A stretch of DNA of 17,001 nt from Alphaproteobacteria bacterium (GCA_021296375.1 JAGWAQ010000034.1:1-17001); one strand, 5' to 3'; counted from the first letter of the stretch, positions 6,895 through 15,776 are shown. Made by a program: numbers and translations. Notes: generated by a model from the letters alone, not told the origin.

Positions 6895-8154
6895 ATGGAC
6901 ACGGAACTGCTGACACTTATTGCACTCAACTGGGCGGAATTTGCCGTCCGCTGGTTGCATGTGATCACCGCCATTGCCTGGATCGGCTCGTCGTTTTATT
7001 TCATCGCCCTTGACCTTGGGCTGCGGCGTGACCGCAAGCTTGAGACCGGCGCCGATGGTGAGGAATGGCAAGTTCATGGCGGCGGTTTCTACCATATCCA
7101 GAAATACCTTGTCGCCCCCGCCTCCCTGCCGGAACACCTGACCTGGTTCAAGTGGGAAAGCTACGCCACCTGGATGTCGGGCTTTGCGCTGATGGTGCTG
7201 GTCTATTACCTCGGGGCCGATCTTTACCTGATCGATCTCAACAAGGCGGAACTTTCCGCCGCCGCGGGCATTGGCATTTCCCTTGCCTCGATCGTGCTGG
7301 GCTGGGTGGGGTACAGCATGTTGTGCCGGTCAAAACTGGGGGAAAATGCCACCGCCCTGATGGTGGTGCTTTACCTGATTATCGTCGCCCTCGCCTGGGG
7401 GTTTGACCAGGTCTTTACCGGCCGCGCCGCCTTCCTTCATCTCGGGGCGATCACCGCCACCATCATGTCGGCCAATGTGTTCATGGTCATTATTCCGAAC
7501 CAGAAGATCGTCGTCGCGGACCTGAAAGCCGGCAAGACCCCTGATGCGAAATACGGCAAAATCGCCAAGCAACGGTCAACCCACAACAATTACCTGACCT
7601 TGCCGGTGATCTTCCTGATGCTGTCCAATCACTATCCCTTGGCTTTTGGCGGTCAATTCAGCTGGGTGATCGCGTCGCTGGTGTTCCTGATGGGGGTGAC
7701 GATCCGCCATTATTTCAACACCGTCCATGCCCGTGGCGGCAACCCCCGCTGGACCTGGGCGGCAACAGCCGCGTTGTTCCTGGCCATCATCGCCTTGTCG
7801 TTGGCGCCGCTCATGCAGGAAACGGAAATCGATGAAAACGCTGGATGGGAAACCGACAGCCTGACCGGCCAAGCCAGCCTGCTGGCCCAGCACCCTGATT
7901 TTCAATCCGTCACTGATGTGGTGATGGGGCGATGCTCGATGTGCCATGCCGCCGAACCTTTCTATGAAGGGGTGCGCTGGGCGCCGAAAGGGGTTGTGCT
8001 TGAAACACCGGTTCAGATCGCCACTTTTGCGGAATCCATTGTCCTGCAATCTGCCCTGTCCCATGCCATGCCCCCCGCCAACGTCAGCTATATGGAAGAC
8101 GAAGAACGCAAGCTTATTCGACGCTGGTATCAAGACAGCCTGAACCGCCCGTGA
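6895..8154 (+). CDS. puuD: Membrane urate oxidase/hydroxylase with C-terminal cytochrome c domain
   Basis: Oxidises urate to 5-hydroxyisourate at the inner membrane, using its own cytochrome c domain as electron acceptor instead of making hydrogen peroxide as soluble uricase does (known for the Agrobacterium PuuD type). The 419 residues divide into a membrane part (about 1-306) with roughly eight hydrophobic helices near 20-42, 92-112, 123-143, 153-171, 178-200, 233-250, 255-273 and 286-305, and a soluble C-terminal domain. That domain carries the single haem motif C347-S-M-C350-H351 and a likely axial Met392 in HAMPP. The haem domain should face the periplasm, so c-type cytochrome maturation genes are needed elsewhere. 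GGAAG at 6884-6888 is the RBS, within the end of uraH, and only two bases separate the genes. No soluble uricase is present here. The family is clear from the domain order and context. Confidence 0.94.
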   Translation: MDTELLTLIALNWAEFAVRWLHVITAIAWIGSSFYFIALDLGLRRDRKLETGADGEEWQVHGGGFYHIQKYLVAPASLPEHLTWFKWESYATWMSGFALMVLVYYLGADLYLIDLNKAELSAAAGIGISLASIVLGWVGYSMLCRSKLGENATALMVVLYLIIVALAWGFDQVFTGRAAFLHLGAITATIMSANVFMVIIPNQKIVVADLKAGKTPDAKYGKIAKQRSTHNNYLTLPVIFLMLSNHYPLAFGGQFSWVIASLVFLMGVTIRHYFNTVHARGGNPRWTWAATAALFLAIIALSLAPLMQETEIDENAGWETDSLTGQASLLAQHPDFQSVTDVVMGRCSMCHAAEPFYEGVRWAPKGVVLETPVQIATFAESIVLQSALSHAMPPANVSYMEDEERKLIRRWYQDSLNRP

Positions 8155-8197
8155 TTATTTGCCCATGATTATCCATTTGCCAAAGGAATGCCATTCC

Positions 8198-8201
8198 AAG
8201 G
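8198..8201 (+). promoter_or_regulatory. Ribosome binding site deciding the xdhA start
   Basis: AAGG lies 7 bases before ATG 8209. The upstream in-frame ATG at 8188 has AAAGGA directly against it, which is too close to work, so 8209 is preferred. Confidence 0.45.
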
Positions 8202-8208
8202 TGCTGAG

Positions 8209-8253
8209 ATGACACCCCCCCTCATGACGCCCCCCCTGATGACGCCCCGTCCT
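8209..8253 (+). repeat. Three 15-base tandem repeats at the start of xdhA
   Basis: Copies start at 8209, 8224 and 8239. Each begins ATGAC(A/G)CC and continues with a C-rich run; the first two copies differ by only two bases and the third has drifted at its end. They encode MTPPL-MTPPL-MTPRP, so each copy supplies a start codon in frame. Only the last is followed directly by the conserved ferredoxin domain. Confidence 0.85.
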
Positions 8254-9723
8254 GTTCGGTTTCTGCTGAACGGCAGGCGGGTCGATATTACGCCAGATCA
8301 TGCTGATGTGACGTTGCTCAACTGGCTTCGGCAGGACGCGCAATTGACGGGGTCAAAAGAAGGTTGCGCGGAAGGCGATTGCGGCGCCTGTTCCGTGCTG
8401 GTGGCGCGACGTCAGCCTGATGGCCGCGTCACCCATGACGCCGCCAATGCCTGTATTCTGCTGCTGCCAATGCTGGATGGCATGGCCGTCACGACGGTTG
8501 AACATGTCGCTGGCCCGAAGGGGGAACTCCACCCTGTCCAGCAAGCGATGGTGGACCACCACGGCAGTCAATGCGGGTTTTGCACCCCGGGGTTTATCCT
8601 GTCCCTGCTGGCGGGATGGCGATCAGGGCTGGCATGGCAACGGCCTGAGATCGAGGATCTTATCGCTGGTAATCTCTGCCGCTGCACGGGTTATGGCCCC
8701 ATCATCACCGCCGCCGAAAGCCTTGCCGCCGCCACACCCCCGGAATGGGAGTTGGCGCGCATTGCGGCGGAGTATGATTTCCTTGAAGGCCACCACGCGC
8801 AACGCCAGGCCCATGGCTTGCTGACATCAGACCACGGCCAGTCCTTTTATGCGCCGGATAATCTTGATGATCTCGCCGATGCCATTGCCGCGTCGCCAGA
8901 CGCCCAAATCATTGCCGGGGCGACGGATATTGGCCTCTGGATCACCAAGCAGCATCGCCATTTGCCGGCGTTTATTTCCGTCATGGCGGTGGAAGAGCTG
9001 AACAGGATTGACGAAGATGACGCGGGTTTCACCATTGGCGCTGGCGTCAGTCATCATCATGCCCAGCAAGCGCTCAGGGAACATTTCCCGCAACTGGATG
9101 AATTGTGGCGCCGCTTTGGCTCGCGTCAGGTGCGGGCGACGGGCACGGTGTGCGGCAATCTCGCCAATGGCTCCCCGATCGGGGATCTTGCGCCGGCTTT
9201 TCTGGCCCTTGGGGCAGAGCTGACCTTGCGCCATGGCGCGTCTTCACGCCGCCTGCCGCTGGATGCGTTTTTCCTCGGCTATATGGACAATGCCCTCGCC
9301 GCCGGTGAATTTGTCCAGGCTGTTCATCTCCCCAAGCTTGATGACAGGACACGGTTCCGCGCCATCAAGATTTCGCGCCGGTTTGACCAGGATATTTCCG
9401 CCGTCATGGGGGCTTTTGCCCTGCGCCATGACAACGGGGTGATCACCGAAGCCCGTGTCGGCTTTGGGGGGATGGCGGCCACCCCGGCACGCGCCAGCGC
9501 CTGCGAGGCGGCACTCATCGGTCATGCCATCAACAGCGCGCCGACCGAACGCATCCTGACCGCCCTTGACGGGGATTTCACCCCCATCAGCGATGTTCGC
9601 GCCAGCGCCGGCTATCGCCGGGCGATTGCCCGCAACCTGCTCATCAAAGCGCTCACCGATGACGCCGTGTCGCTGGCGGGGGCAGGCGTTCATTCCCTTG
9701 GGCTTGAGGGGATAACGGCATGA
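8209..9723 (+). CDS. xdhA: Xanthine dehydrogenase small subunit (2Fe-2S and FAD domains)
   Basis: Electron-transfer subunit of xanthine dehydrogenase, carrying two 2Fe-2S clusters and FAD and passing electrons from the Moco subunit to NAD+. With the start at 8209 it has 504 residues. The plant-ferredoxin-type cluster uses C53, C58 and C61 (CAEGDCGAC) plus C82. The second cluster uses C122 and C125 (QCGFCTPG) with C157 and C159 (CRCTGYG). After these comes a FAD domain with IIAGATDIGLW and a GTVCGNLANGSPIGD segment, then a CO-dehydrogenase-flavoprotein C-terminal domain. Fusion of the Fe-S and FAD parts matches the Rhodobacter XdhA arrangement. The N-terminus is odd: three 15-base repeats encode MTPPL, MTPPL, MTPRP, each with its own ATG (8209, 8224, 8239), and 8188 is also in frame, so the exact start is uncertain by up to about 17 residues. 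The stop overlaps xdhB by 4 bases. Confidence 0.95.
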   Translation: MTPPLMTPPLMTPRPVRFLLNGRRVDITPDHADVTLLNWLRQDAQLTGSKEGCAEGDCGACSVLVARRQPDGRVTHDAANACILLLPMLDGMAVTTVEHVAGPKGELHPVQQAMVDHHGSQCGFCTPGFILSLLAGWRSGLAWQRPEIEDLIAGNLCRCTGYGPIITAAESLAAATPPEWELARIAAEYDFLEGHHAQRQAHGLLTSDHGQSFYAPDNLDDLADAIAASPDAQIIAGATDIGLWITKQHRHLPAFISVMAVEELNRIDEDDAGFTIGAGVSHHHAQQALREHFPQLDELWRRFGSRQVRATGTVCGNLANGSPIGDLAPAFLALGAELTLRHGASSRRLPLDAFFLGYMDNALAAGEFVQAVHLPKLDDRTRFRAIKISRRFDQDISAVMGAFALRHDNGVITEARVGFGGMAATPARASACEAALIGHAINSAPTERILTALDGDFTPISDVRASAGYRRAIARNLLIKALTDDAVSLAGAGVHSLGLEGITA

Positions 9724-12014
9724 CCAGCACGATCCATACCTCGCGTGTTCATGACAGCGCCCATCTTCATGTCACGGGGGCAGCACGCTATGTCGATGAC
9801 CTCCCCACCCCGCGGGGAACCCTGGTGGTGGTTCCGGGGCTCAGCACAATCGCCGCTGGCCGCATCACCACCCTCGGGCTTGAAGATGTCCGCCATTCCA
9901 ACGGCGTGGTGGCGGTACTGACGGCGGCGGATATCCCCGGCAAAAACGACGTCAGCCCGGTGTTCGGGGATGACCCTATGCTGGCCGATGGCAGGGTGGA
10001 CTACCACGGCCAGATCATTTACGCGGTGGTCGCCACATCTGTTCGCGCCGCCCGTGCCGCCATGGCCAAAGCTGTCATCACCTATGAAGCCCGCAGGCCT
10101 GTCCTGACCATCACCGATGCGCTGGCGCAAGACAGTCTGTTGCGCGCCCCCTGGGTGGTGAGCAATGGGGACGCGGCCAAGGCGATTGCCGAAGCACCGC
10201 ATCAACTGGACGGCCAGATCACGATTGGCGGGCAAGAGCATTTCTACCTCGAAGGCCACGCCGCCCTTGCCATCCCTGATGAAAACAATCAGGTGATGGT
10301 GCATGTGTCCTCGCAGCATCCGACGGAAATTCAGCATAAAGTCGCTGACGTGTTGGGCTGGGCTTACCATGATGTCAATGTTGAGGTGCGGCGCATGGGC
10401 GGCGGATTCGGCGGCAAGGAAAGCCAGGGCAACCACACCGCTTGCCTGACGGCGCTGGCCGCCACCATCACCGGGGCGCCGGTCAAAATGGTCTATGACC
10501 GTGATGATGACATGAAGATCACCGGCAAGCGGCATGACGTCATCATCAGCTATCGCGCCGGTTATGATGATGACGGCCGCATCATCGGGGTTGAATTTGA
10601 ACAAGCCTTGCGTTGCGGGATGTCGTTTGACCTGTCCTATTCGATTGGTGAACGCGCGGTGATGCATGCCGATAACGCCTACGCCATCCCTCATATGACG
10701 GTGGTGTCAAAACTCTGCAAAACCAACACCCCGTCGAACACCGCCTTTCGCGGGTTTGGCGGACCGCAGGGGATGATGGGGATCGAACGGGTGATCGACG
10801 AGATCGCCCATGCGCTGGGCCGCGATGCGCTCGATATCCGCAAGATCAATTTCTACCCTGACCATGGAAAAGGCGAACCAGCCGCAACCCATTACGGCCA
10901 GGTCGTGAAAGACGGGGTGATCAATGACCTTGTCGCCAAGCTGGAGTCCTCGTCGGATTACGCCAGTCGCCGCCAGCAGATCACCGCCTGGAACGCCGAA
11001 CGCCCCCACCTCAAACGCGGGCTGGCCCTGACCCCGGTTAAATTCGGCATCAGTTTCAACAAGACCATCCTTAACCAGGGCGGGGCGCTGGTGCATGTCT
11101 ACACCGACGGCTCGGTGATGCTGAACCATGGCGGCACGGAAATGGGGCAAGGGCTGTTCACCAAGGTCAAACAGATCACCGCCTCTGTTTTCGGGATTGA
11201 CCCGCGCCAGGTGCGCAACACCCCCACCACCACCGCCAAAGTCCCCAACACTTCAGCGACCGCCGCGTCGTCAGGGACCGATCTTAATGGCATGGCGGCC
11301 TATAATGCCGCCACCACCATCCGTGACCGCATGGCCGATCATCTGGCGGAATTGCATCAGATGGCGGCGGAGGACATTGTCTTTGAAGGCGGCATGGTCA
11401 CGCTTGGGGGGGAGGCGATCAGCTTTGCGGAAGCCGCCAACCTCTGCTGGCAGGGGCGGGTTTCCCTTTCATCGACAGGGTTTTACGCCACCCCTGATCT
11501 GACCTGGGACCCTCAATTGGGCAAGGGCAATCCGTTTTTCTATTACGCCTATGGGGCCGCCGCCACGGAAGTGGTGGTCGATATGCTGACCGGCGAGCAT
11601 CGGGTGCTGCGTGTTGATATCCTCCATGACGCCGGCGCTTCGCTCAACCCCGCCCTTGACCTCGGGCAAATCGAAGGCGGTTATATCCAGGGCCTGGGCT
11701 GGCTGACCATGGAAGAGCTTGTTTATGGCGATGATGGCCGTCTGCTGACCCATGCGCCGTCAACCTATAAAATCCCTGCCGCTTCGGACCGTGCGCTCAT
11801 CCAGCATATCGATCTCTATGATGGCGGCGGCAATCTGGCGGAAACAATCTACCGCTCGAAAGCGGTGGGGGAGCCGCCCTTCATGCTGGCCATGAGTGCG
11901 TTTTTTGCCTTGAGTGACGCGCTTTCAAGTGCCTGCCCGGGCTACCCCGGCCTCAATGCCCCTGCGACGGCAGAACGTCTGCTGATGACAGCGGGGGCCG
12001 TGACGGCCTCATAA
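9720..12014 (+). CDS. xdhB: Xanthine dehydrogenase molybdenum-binding subunit
   Basis: Catalytic subunit that hydroxylates hypoxanthine and xanthine at the molybdenum cofactor, feeding urate into the operon's later steps. The 764 residues are close to Rhodobacter XdhB. Visible are the N-terminal GAARYVDD, GQEHFYLEG (171-179), MGGGFGGKE (226-234) with substrate-binding E234, TAFRGFGGPQ (341-350) with R344, the GGTEMGQGL loop and the KVPNTSATAAS loop. The Moco base Glu is E718 in KAVGEPPF. E234, R344 and E718 match the Glu-Arg-Glu set of true xanthine dehydrogenases, which argues against a general aldehyde oxidase. Start and stop overlap the neighbours (ATGA with xdhA, TAATG with xdhC), showing a tightly coupled xdhABC unit. 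Confidence 0.96.
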   Translation: MTSTIHTSRVHDSAHLHVTGAARYVDDLPTPRGTLVVVPGLSTIAAGRITTLGLEDVRHSNGVVAVLTAADIPGKNDVSPVFGDDPMLADGRVDYHGQIIYAVVATSVRAARAAMAKAVITYEARRPVLTITDALAQDSLLRAPWVVSNGDAAKAIAEAPHQLDGQITIGGQEHFYLEGHAALAIPDENNQVMVHVSSQHPTEIQHKVADVLGWAYHDVNVEVRRMGGGFGGKESQGNHTACLTALAATITGAPVKMVYDRDDDMKITGKRHDVIISYRAGYDDDGRIIGVEFEQALRCGMSFDLSYSIGERAVMHADNAYAIPHMTVVSKLCKTNTPSNTAFRGFGGPQGMMGIERVIDEIAHALGRDALDIRKINFYPDHGKGEPAATHYGQVVKDGVINDLVAKLESSSDYASRRQQITAWNAERPHLKRGLALTPVKFGISFNKTILNQGGALVHVYTDGSVMLNHGGTEMGQGLFTKVKQITASVFGIDPRQVRNTPTTTAKVPNTSATAASSGTDLNGMAAYNAATTIRDRMADHLAELHQMAAEDIVFEGGMVTLGGEAISFAEAANLCWQGRVSLSSTGFYATPDLTWDPQLGKGNPFFYYAYGAAATEVVVDMLTGEHRVLRVDILHDAGASLNPALDLGQIEGGYIQGLGWLTMEELVYGDDGRLLTHAPSTYKIPAASDRALIQHIDLYDGGGNLAETIYRSKAVGEPPFMLAMSAFFALSDALSSACPGYPGLNAPATAERLLMTAGAVTAS

Positions 12015-12931
12015 TGACGAGGCCCGATCATCACTGGCTGGATGACCTGATCCATGAGCTGGAGGCCGGGCGTGACGCCTGCCGGGTGGTGGTGGCGCGT
12101 GTCGATGGCTCCACCCCGCGCGAGGCAGGGGCGGCGATGATGGTTTACCAAAACCATTTCACCGGCACGATTGGCGGCGGCCAGCTTGAACATGATGCCC
12201 AGCTGGCGGCACGGCAGGCGATGGTGAAACAGCAGGCGAAGACAACACAAGCCCCCTGGAAAAACTACCCCCTCGGCCCGGCACTGGGGCAATGTTGCGG
12301 CGGTTATGTCGTGGTGATGACGGAAGTGATCCGCGCCAGTGACCTGGCGTTATGGAAACAACTGGCGGCCAGCCGCCGCCGTTTTATCGCCCATCCTGAT
12401 AACGCCAGCGCCCCGCCTTTTGCGGCGGATGAAGACGGCGCCGTTCTGGTGAGCGCCATCACCCCGCCCCTCACCCCGCTGTATCTTTATGGCGCCGGGC
12501 ATGTCGGCCGTCATATCATTGATCTCAGCTTTGGGTTGCCGCTTGACCGCACCTGGGTGGATACTTCAGACGACCGGTTCCCTGATCACATTCCCCCTGA
12601 TGTCACAAAGCTGGTGGCGGCGGAGCCGGCGCAACTGGCACGTTACGCCCCGGACGGGGCCATTCATCTGGTGATGAGTTATTCGCATCAGATCGACCTT
12701 GAGGTTTGCCTCGCCGTAATGCAAGAAAACCGCTTCAGCCAGCTTGGGTTGATCGGTTCAGCCACCAAGAAATCACGCTTCATCAGCCGCCTGAAAACAG
12801 CCGGTGTCCGCCCCGATCACCTGAACCGCCTGATCTGCCCTGTCGGGCTTGATGCCATCACCGGCAAGGCGCCCTTTCGCGTCGCGCTGTCGATCACGGC
12901 GCAACTGGCGCAATGGACAGAACAAGACTAG
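12014..12931 (+). CDS. xdhC: XdhC, molybdenum cofactor insertion/sulfuration chaperone
   Basis: Cytoplasmic chaperone that binds molybdenum cofactor, promotes its sulfuration and delivers it to XdhB; it is not part of the final enzyme. The 305 residues hold the XdhC/CoxI N-terminal domain with DGSTPREAGA (31-40), TIGGGQLE (52-59) and GQCCGG (92-97), whose cysteines C94 and C95 are conserved in the family. A Rossmann-like domain follows with LYGAGHVGRHI (158-168), VMSYSHQIDLEVC and LIGSATKKSRF. The ATG shares one base with the xdhB stop (TAATG), so translation is coupled. Typical third gene of an xdhABC set. Confidence 0.95.
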   Translation: MTRPDHHWLDDLIHELEAGRDACRVVVARVDGSTPREAGAAMMVYQNHFTGTIGGGQLEHDAQLAARQAMVKQQAKTTQAPWKNYPLGPALGQCCGGYVVVMTEVIRASDLALWKQLAASRRRFIAHPDNASAPPFAADEDGAVLVSAITPPLTPLYLYGAGHVGRHIIDLSFGLPLDRTWVDTSDDRFPDHIPPDVTKLVAAEPAQLARYAPDGAIHLVMSYSHQIDLEVCLAVMQENRFSQLGLIGSATKKSRFISRLKTAGVRPDHLNRLICPVGLDAITGKAPFRVALSITAQLAQWTEQD

Positions 12932-12981
12932 CCTTGAGCCATGAAATACGCGAAAATAAAGCACAGCATTAAGGGATCATC

Positions 12982-14403
12982 ATGACACGATACGACCGCA
13001 ACATGCATGGCTATGGCGCGACCCCGCCTGAGGTCAAGTGGCCCCATGGCGCCGCCATCGCGGTGCAATTTGTGGTCAATTATGAAGAAGGGGGCGAACG
13101 CTGCCTGCTTCATGGTGATGATGAATCCGAAGCCTTCCTTTCAGAAGTGGTGGGGGCGGCGGCTTGGCCGGGGCAACGCCACTGGAACATGGAATCAATT
13201 TATGAATACGGCGCGCGATCAGGGTTCTGGCGGCTCCACCGGCTGTTCACCAAGGCAGATGTTCCCGTCACGGTATTTGGCGTCACCACCGCGCTGGAAC
13301 GCAGCCCCGCCCAACTGGCGGCGATGATCGAGGCGGATTGGGAAATCGCCTGCCATGGCCTGAAGTGGATCGAACACAAGGACATGAGCCGTGATGAAGA
13401 ACGCGCCCAGATCAGGGATGCGCTCAAGCGGCATCACGCCTTGACCGGCCATCCCCCCGACGGCTGGTACACCGGCCGCTGTTCCATGAACACGGTGGAT
13501 CTGGTGGCGGAAGAAGCGAGCTGTCTTTACCAATCGGATTCCTACGCCGATGACCTGCCCTATTGGCTGACCACCGCCCATGGCGATGAGCTGATCCTGC
13601 CCTATACCCTCGATGCCAATGACATGCGCTTTGCGACCCCCCAAGGGTTCAATTCCGGTGATCAGTTCTACGCCTATCTGAAGGACAGTTTTGATGCGCT
13701 TTACCAGGAAGGGCTGGACGGCGCCCCGAAGATGATGAGCATTGGCCTGCATTGCCGCCTCGCCGGGCGGCCGGGGCGCGTCATGGCGATCAGGAAATTT
13801 ATCGACTACGCGCAATCCCATGACCGTGTCTGGTTCGCCCGCCGCGCCGACATCGCGCGGCATTGGCGCACCAATCACCCGGCAACCGGGCAAGTGATGC
13901 GCCCGCACCTGATGGACAAACCGGCATTCATGGCCGCTTTCGGCGGGATTTTTGAACATTCGCCCTGGGTGGCGGAAGGGGCTTTTGCCCGTGAGCTTGG
14001 CCCCGCCCATGACACGGCGGGAGGGCTTCACCAGGCCATGGTCCAGGCCTTTCGCGGCGGCACCGAAGACGACCGGCGCGCTGTCCTTGATGCCCACCCT
14101 GACCTGGCGGGAAAGCTGGCGGCGGCGGGGCGATTGACGAAAGAATCCACCAGCGAGCAAGCTTCCGCCGGGCTTGACATGCTGACCGATGATGAGCGCG
14201 CGAGCTTCACCGCCCTCAATGACCGGTATAAGGAAAAATTTGGTCATCCGTTTATCCTCGCCGTCAAAGGGCTGAATAAGGCGGATATTCTGGCCGCCTT
14301 CACCAGCCGCATTGATAATGACCATGAGACGGAGTTCAACACCGCCTGCCGCGAGGTTGAAAAAATCGCCCGCCTCCGACTTGAAGATCTTCTGGCCGTT
14401 TGA
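12982..14403 (+). CDS. puuE: Allantoinase (PuuE) fused to OHCU decarboxylase (UraD)
   Basis: Bifunctional cytoplasmic enzyme of 473 residues. The N-terminal part (about 1-300) is the PuuE-type allantoinase, a polysaccharide-deacetylase fold that opens S-allantoin to allantoate. It shows VNYEEGGERC (32-41), WNMESIYEYG (68-77), ACHGLKW (123-129) and GWYTGRCSMN (161-170), and is unrelated to the AllB amidohydrolase. The C-terminal part (about 312-473) is OHCU decarboxylase, which makes S-allantoin from OHCU. It shows FEHSPWVAE (324-332), AHPDLAGK with H372 (371-378), STSEQASAGLD (389-399), KFGHPFILAVKG (419-430) and IARLRLEDLL at the end. The two domains act in sequence but stand in reverse order in the protein. 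This fusion is known in alphaproteobacterial puu clusters. AAGGGA at 12971-12976 is the RBS. It lies 50 bases after xdhC and 15 before the next gene. Confidence 0.95.
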   Translation: MTRYDRNMHGYGATPPEVKWPHGAAIAVQFVVNYEEGGERCLLHGDDESEAFLSEVVGAAAWPGQRHWNMESIYEYGARSGFWRLHRLFTKADVPVTVFGVTTALERSPAQLAAMIEADWEIACHGLKWIEHKDMSRDEERAQIRDALKRHHALTGHPPDGWYTGRCSMNTVDLVAEEASCLYQSDSYADDLPYWLTTAHGDELILPYTLDANDMRFATPQGFNSGDQFYAYLKDSFDALYQEGLDGAPKMMSIGLHCRLAGRPGRVMAIRKFIDYAQSHDRVWFARRADIARHWRTNHPATGQVMRPHLMDKPAFMAAFGGIFEHSPWVAEGAFARELGPAHDTAGGLHQAMVQAFRGGTEDDRRAVLDAHPDLAGKLAAAGRLTKESTSEQASAGLDMLTDDERASFTALNDRYKEKFGHPFILAVKGLNKADILAAFTSRIDNDHETEFNTACREVEKIARLRLEDLLAV

Positions 14404-14418
14404 TGGAGACCTGACCCG

Positions 14419-15270
14419 ATGGCAAAATCCACCTATTACACCCCGAAAGGGGGGTTGTTGCCCCAGACCTCAAATCCTGAGGATAAATCCCGTTTCACCC
14501 CCTCCTACGCGGTGATCGACAAGCGGGCGTTAAGCGACATCACCACCAGCTTTCTGCCGGAATGGACCAACACCCGGCTGTGGGTATTGGCGCGGCCAAT
14601 GACAGGGTTTGCCGAAACCTTTGCCCATTACATCATGGAAGTGTCGCCGGGGGGCGGCTCCACCGCGCCGGAAGATGACGCCAGCGCCGAGGGCGTGCTG
14701 TTTGTTGTTTCGGGCAAAGCCGGGCTTGACCTTGACGGCAGAAGCCATCACCTGACGGCGGGGTCTTATGTCTATATCTCGCCAGGCGTGAAATGGACCT
14801 TCCTTAACATTTCAACAGAACCCGTCACCTTCCACTGGATACGCAAGCGGTATCAGCGCGTTGCCAGCCTTGATGCGCCGCCATCTTTTGTCACCCATGA
14901 TGATGACGTGGTGCCGACCGAAATGCCCGATACCGACGGCGTCTGGTCGACCACCCGTTTCGCCGACCCCACTGATTTGCGCCATGACATGCATGTCAAT
15001 ATCGTCAATTTTCAGCCCGGCGGCGTCATCCCCTTTGCGGAAACCCATGTCATGGAACACGGGCTTTATATGCTGGAGGGCGCGGCGGATTATTACATCA
15101 ATCAGGATTGGGTGGCGGTTGAGGCGGGGGATTACCTCTGGCTGAGGGCGTTTTCCCCGCAAGCCTGCCGCGTCACCGGCGAAGGCCGGTTCCGCTATCT
15201 GCTCTATAAGGACGTCAATCGTCACATGCCCCTGAGTCCCGGTGGGTTAAAGGCCGGATTAGGGGAATAG
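14419..15270 (+). CDS. allE: (S)-ureidoglycine aminohydrolase (bicupin)
   Basis: Converts S-ureidoglycine to S-ureidoglycolate plus ammonia, a manganese enzyme of the ureide pathway. The 283 residues form two cupin domains, about 60-140 and 190-265. The metal site is visible in the second cupin: E208, H210 and H214 in FAETHVMEH and Q248 in FSPQAC, the E-H-H-Q set of this family. The N-terminal YYTPKGGLLPQT is also characteristic. TGGAGA at 14404-14409, directly after the puuE stop, is the RBS. The gene is two bases from allA, which uses its product. The presence of this enzyme implies that allantoate is opened by allantoate amidohydrolase rather than allantoicase, but neither gene is in this window. 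Confidence 0.93.
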   Translation: MAKSTYYTPKGGLLPQTSNPEDKSRFTPSYAVIDKRALSDITTSFLPEWTNTRLWVLARPMTGFAETFAHYIMEVSPGGGSTAPEDDASAEGVLFVVSGKAGLDLDGRSHHLTAGSYVYISPGVKWTFLNISTEPVTFHWIRKRYQRVASLDAPPSFVTHDDDVVPTEMPDTDGVWSTTRFADPTDLRHDMHVNIVNFQPGGVIPFAETHVMEHGLYMLEGAADYYINQDWVAVEAGDYLWLRAFSPQACRVTGEGRFRYLLYKDVNRHMPLSPGGLKAGLGE

Positions 15271-15272
15271 CC

Positions 15273-15764
15273 ATGACGACGATCCCCATCATGGATGTGA
15301 CGGCGGCTCGCTTCGCCCCTTATGGTGATCTGCTCGACGCCAGGGGGCCGGCCGATATGGTGATTAATCAGGGGATGTGCAATCGCCACCATGACCGCGC
15401 CCGCATCGACATGGGGGGCGGCGATGTCGGGGTGTCGGTGTTTGACGCGACGCCGCGCCGCCTGCCCTATCAGCTTGATTTGATGGAACGCCACCCCCTC
15501 GGCAGCCAGTGCTTTATGCCGATGACGGAACACCCGTTTCTGGTGATCGTGGCGGCGGATGATGGCGGCAAACCGGCACGGCCGGAAGCGTTTTTGATCC
15601 CGCCGCATACCGGCGTCAATTTCCACCGCAACACCTGGCATGGCGTGCTGACGCCGCTTCATGGCCCGGGGCTGTTCGCGGTGATCGATCGCGTCAGCGG
15701 CGACGGGGTGAACCTTGAAGAACATGTCTTCGACACCCCCTATGTGATCACGGGGCAGGGGTAA
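15273..15764 (+). CDS. allA: Ureidoglycolate lyase
   Basis: Splits S-ureidoglycolate into glyoxylate and urea, the last step of the ureide pathway encoded here. The 163 residues match the family length. Conserved segments are RFAPYGDLLDARG (13-25), INQGMCNRHHDRARI (31-45), MERHPLGSQCFMP (71-83), GVNFHRNTWHGVLTPL (114-129) and VIDRVSGDGVNLEE (137-150). The start is set by an AGGGGA Shine-Dalgarno inside the end of the previous gene, with two bases between stop and start. It is the last gene of the operon, and no urease or glyoxylate-using gene follows. No convincing terminator is visible after the stop. Confidence 0.94.
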   Translation: MTTIPIMDVTAARFAPYGDLLDARGPADMVINQGMCNRHHDRARIDMGGGDVGVSVFDATPRRLPYQLDLMERHPLGSQCFMPMTEHPFLVIVAADDGGKPARPEAFLIPPHTGVNFHRNTWHGVLTPLHGPGLFAVIDRVSGDGVNLEEHVFDTPYVITGQG

Positions 15765-15776
15765 TCTGCCGTCAGC

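Noticed and set aside
9690..10694. Long antisense open frame (334 codons) opposite xdhB
   Set aside because: It is opposite the conserved molybdenum-subunit motifs, with no recognisable domain and His/Gly/Asp-rich shadow composition.
13219..14325. Long antisense open frame (368 codons) opposite puuE
   Set aside because: It lies wholly within the strongly supported puuE-uraD gene, has no family motifs and is explained by high GC with few stop codons on the opposite strand.
15754..15770. GGCAG/CTGCC hairpin over the allA stop as a terminator
   Set aside because: The stem is only 5 bp with no T-run, so it is not convincing as a terminator.
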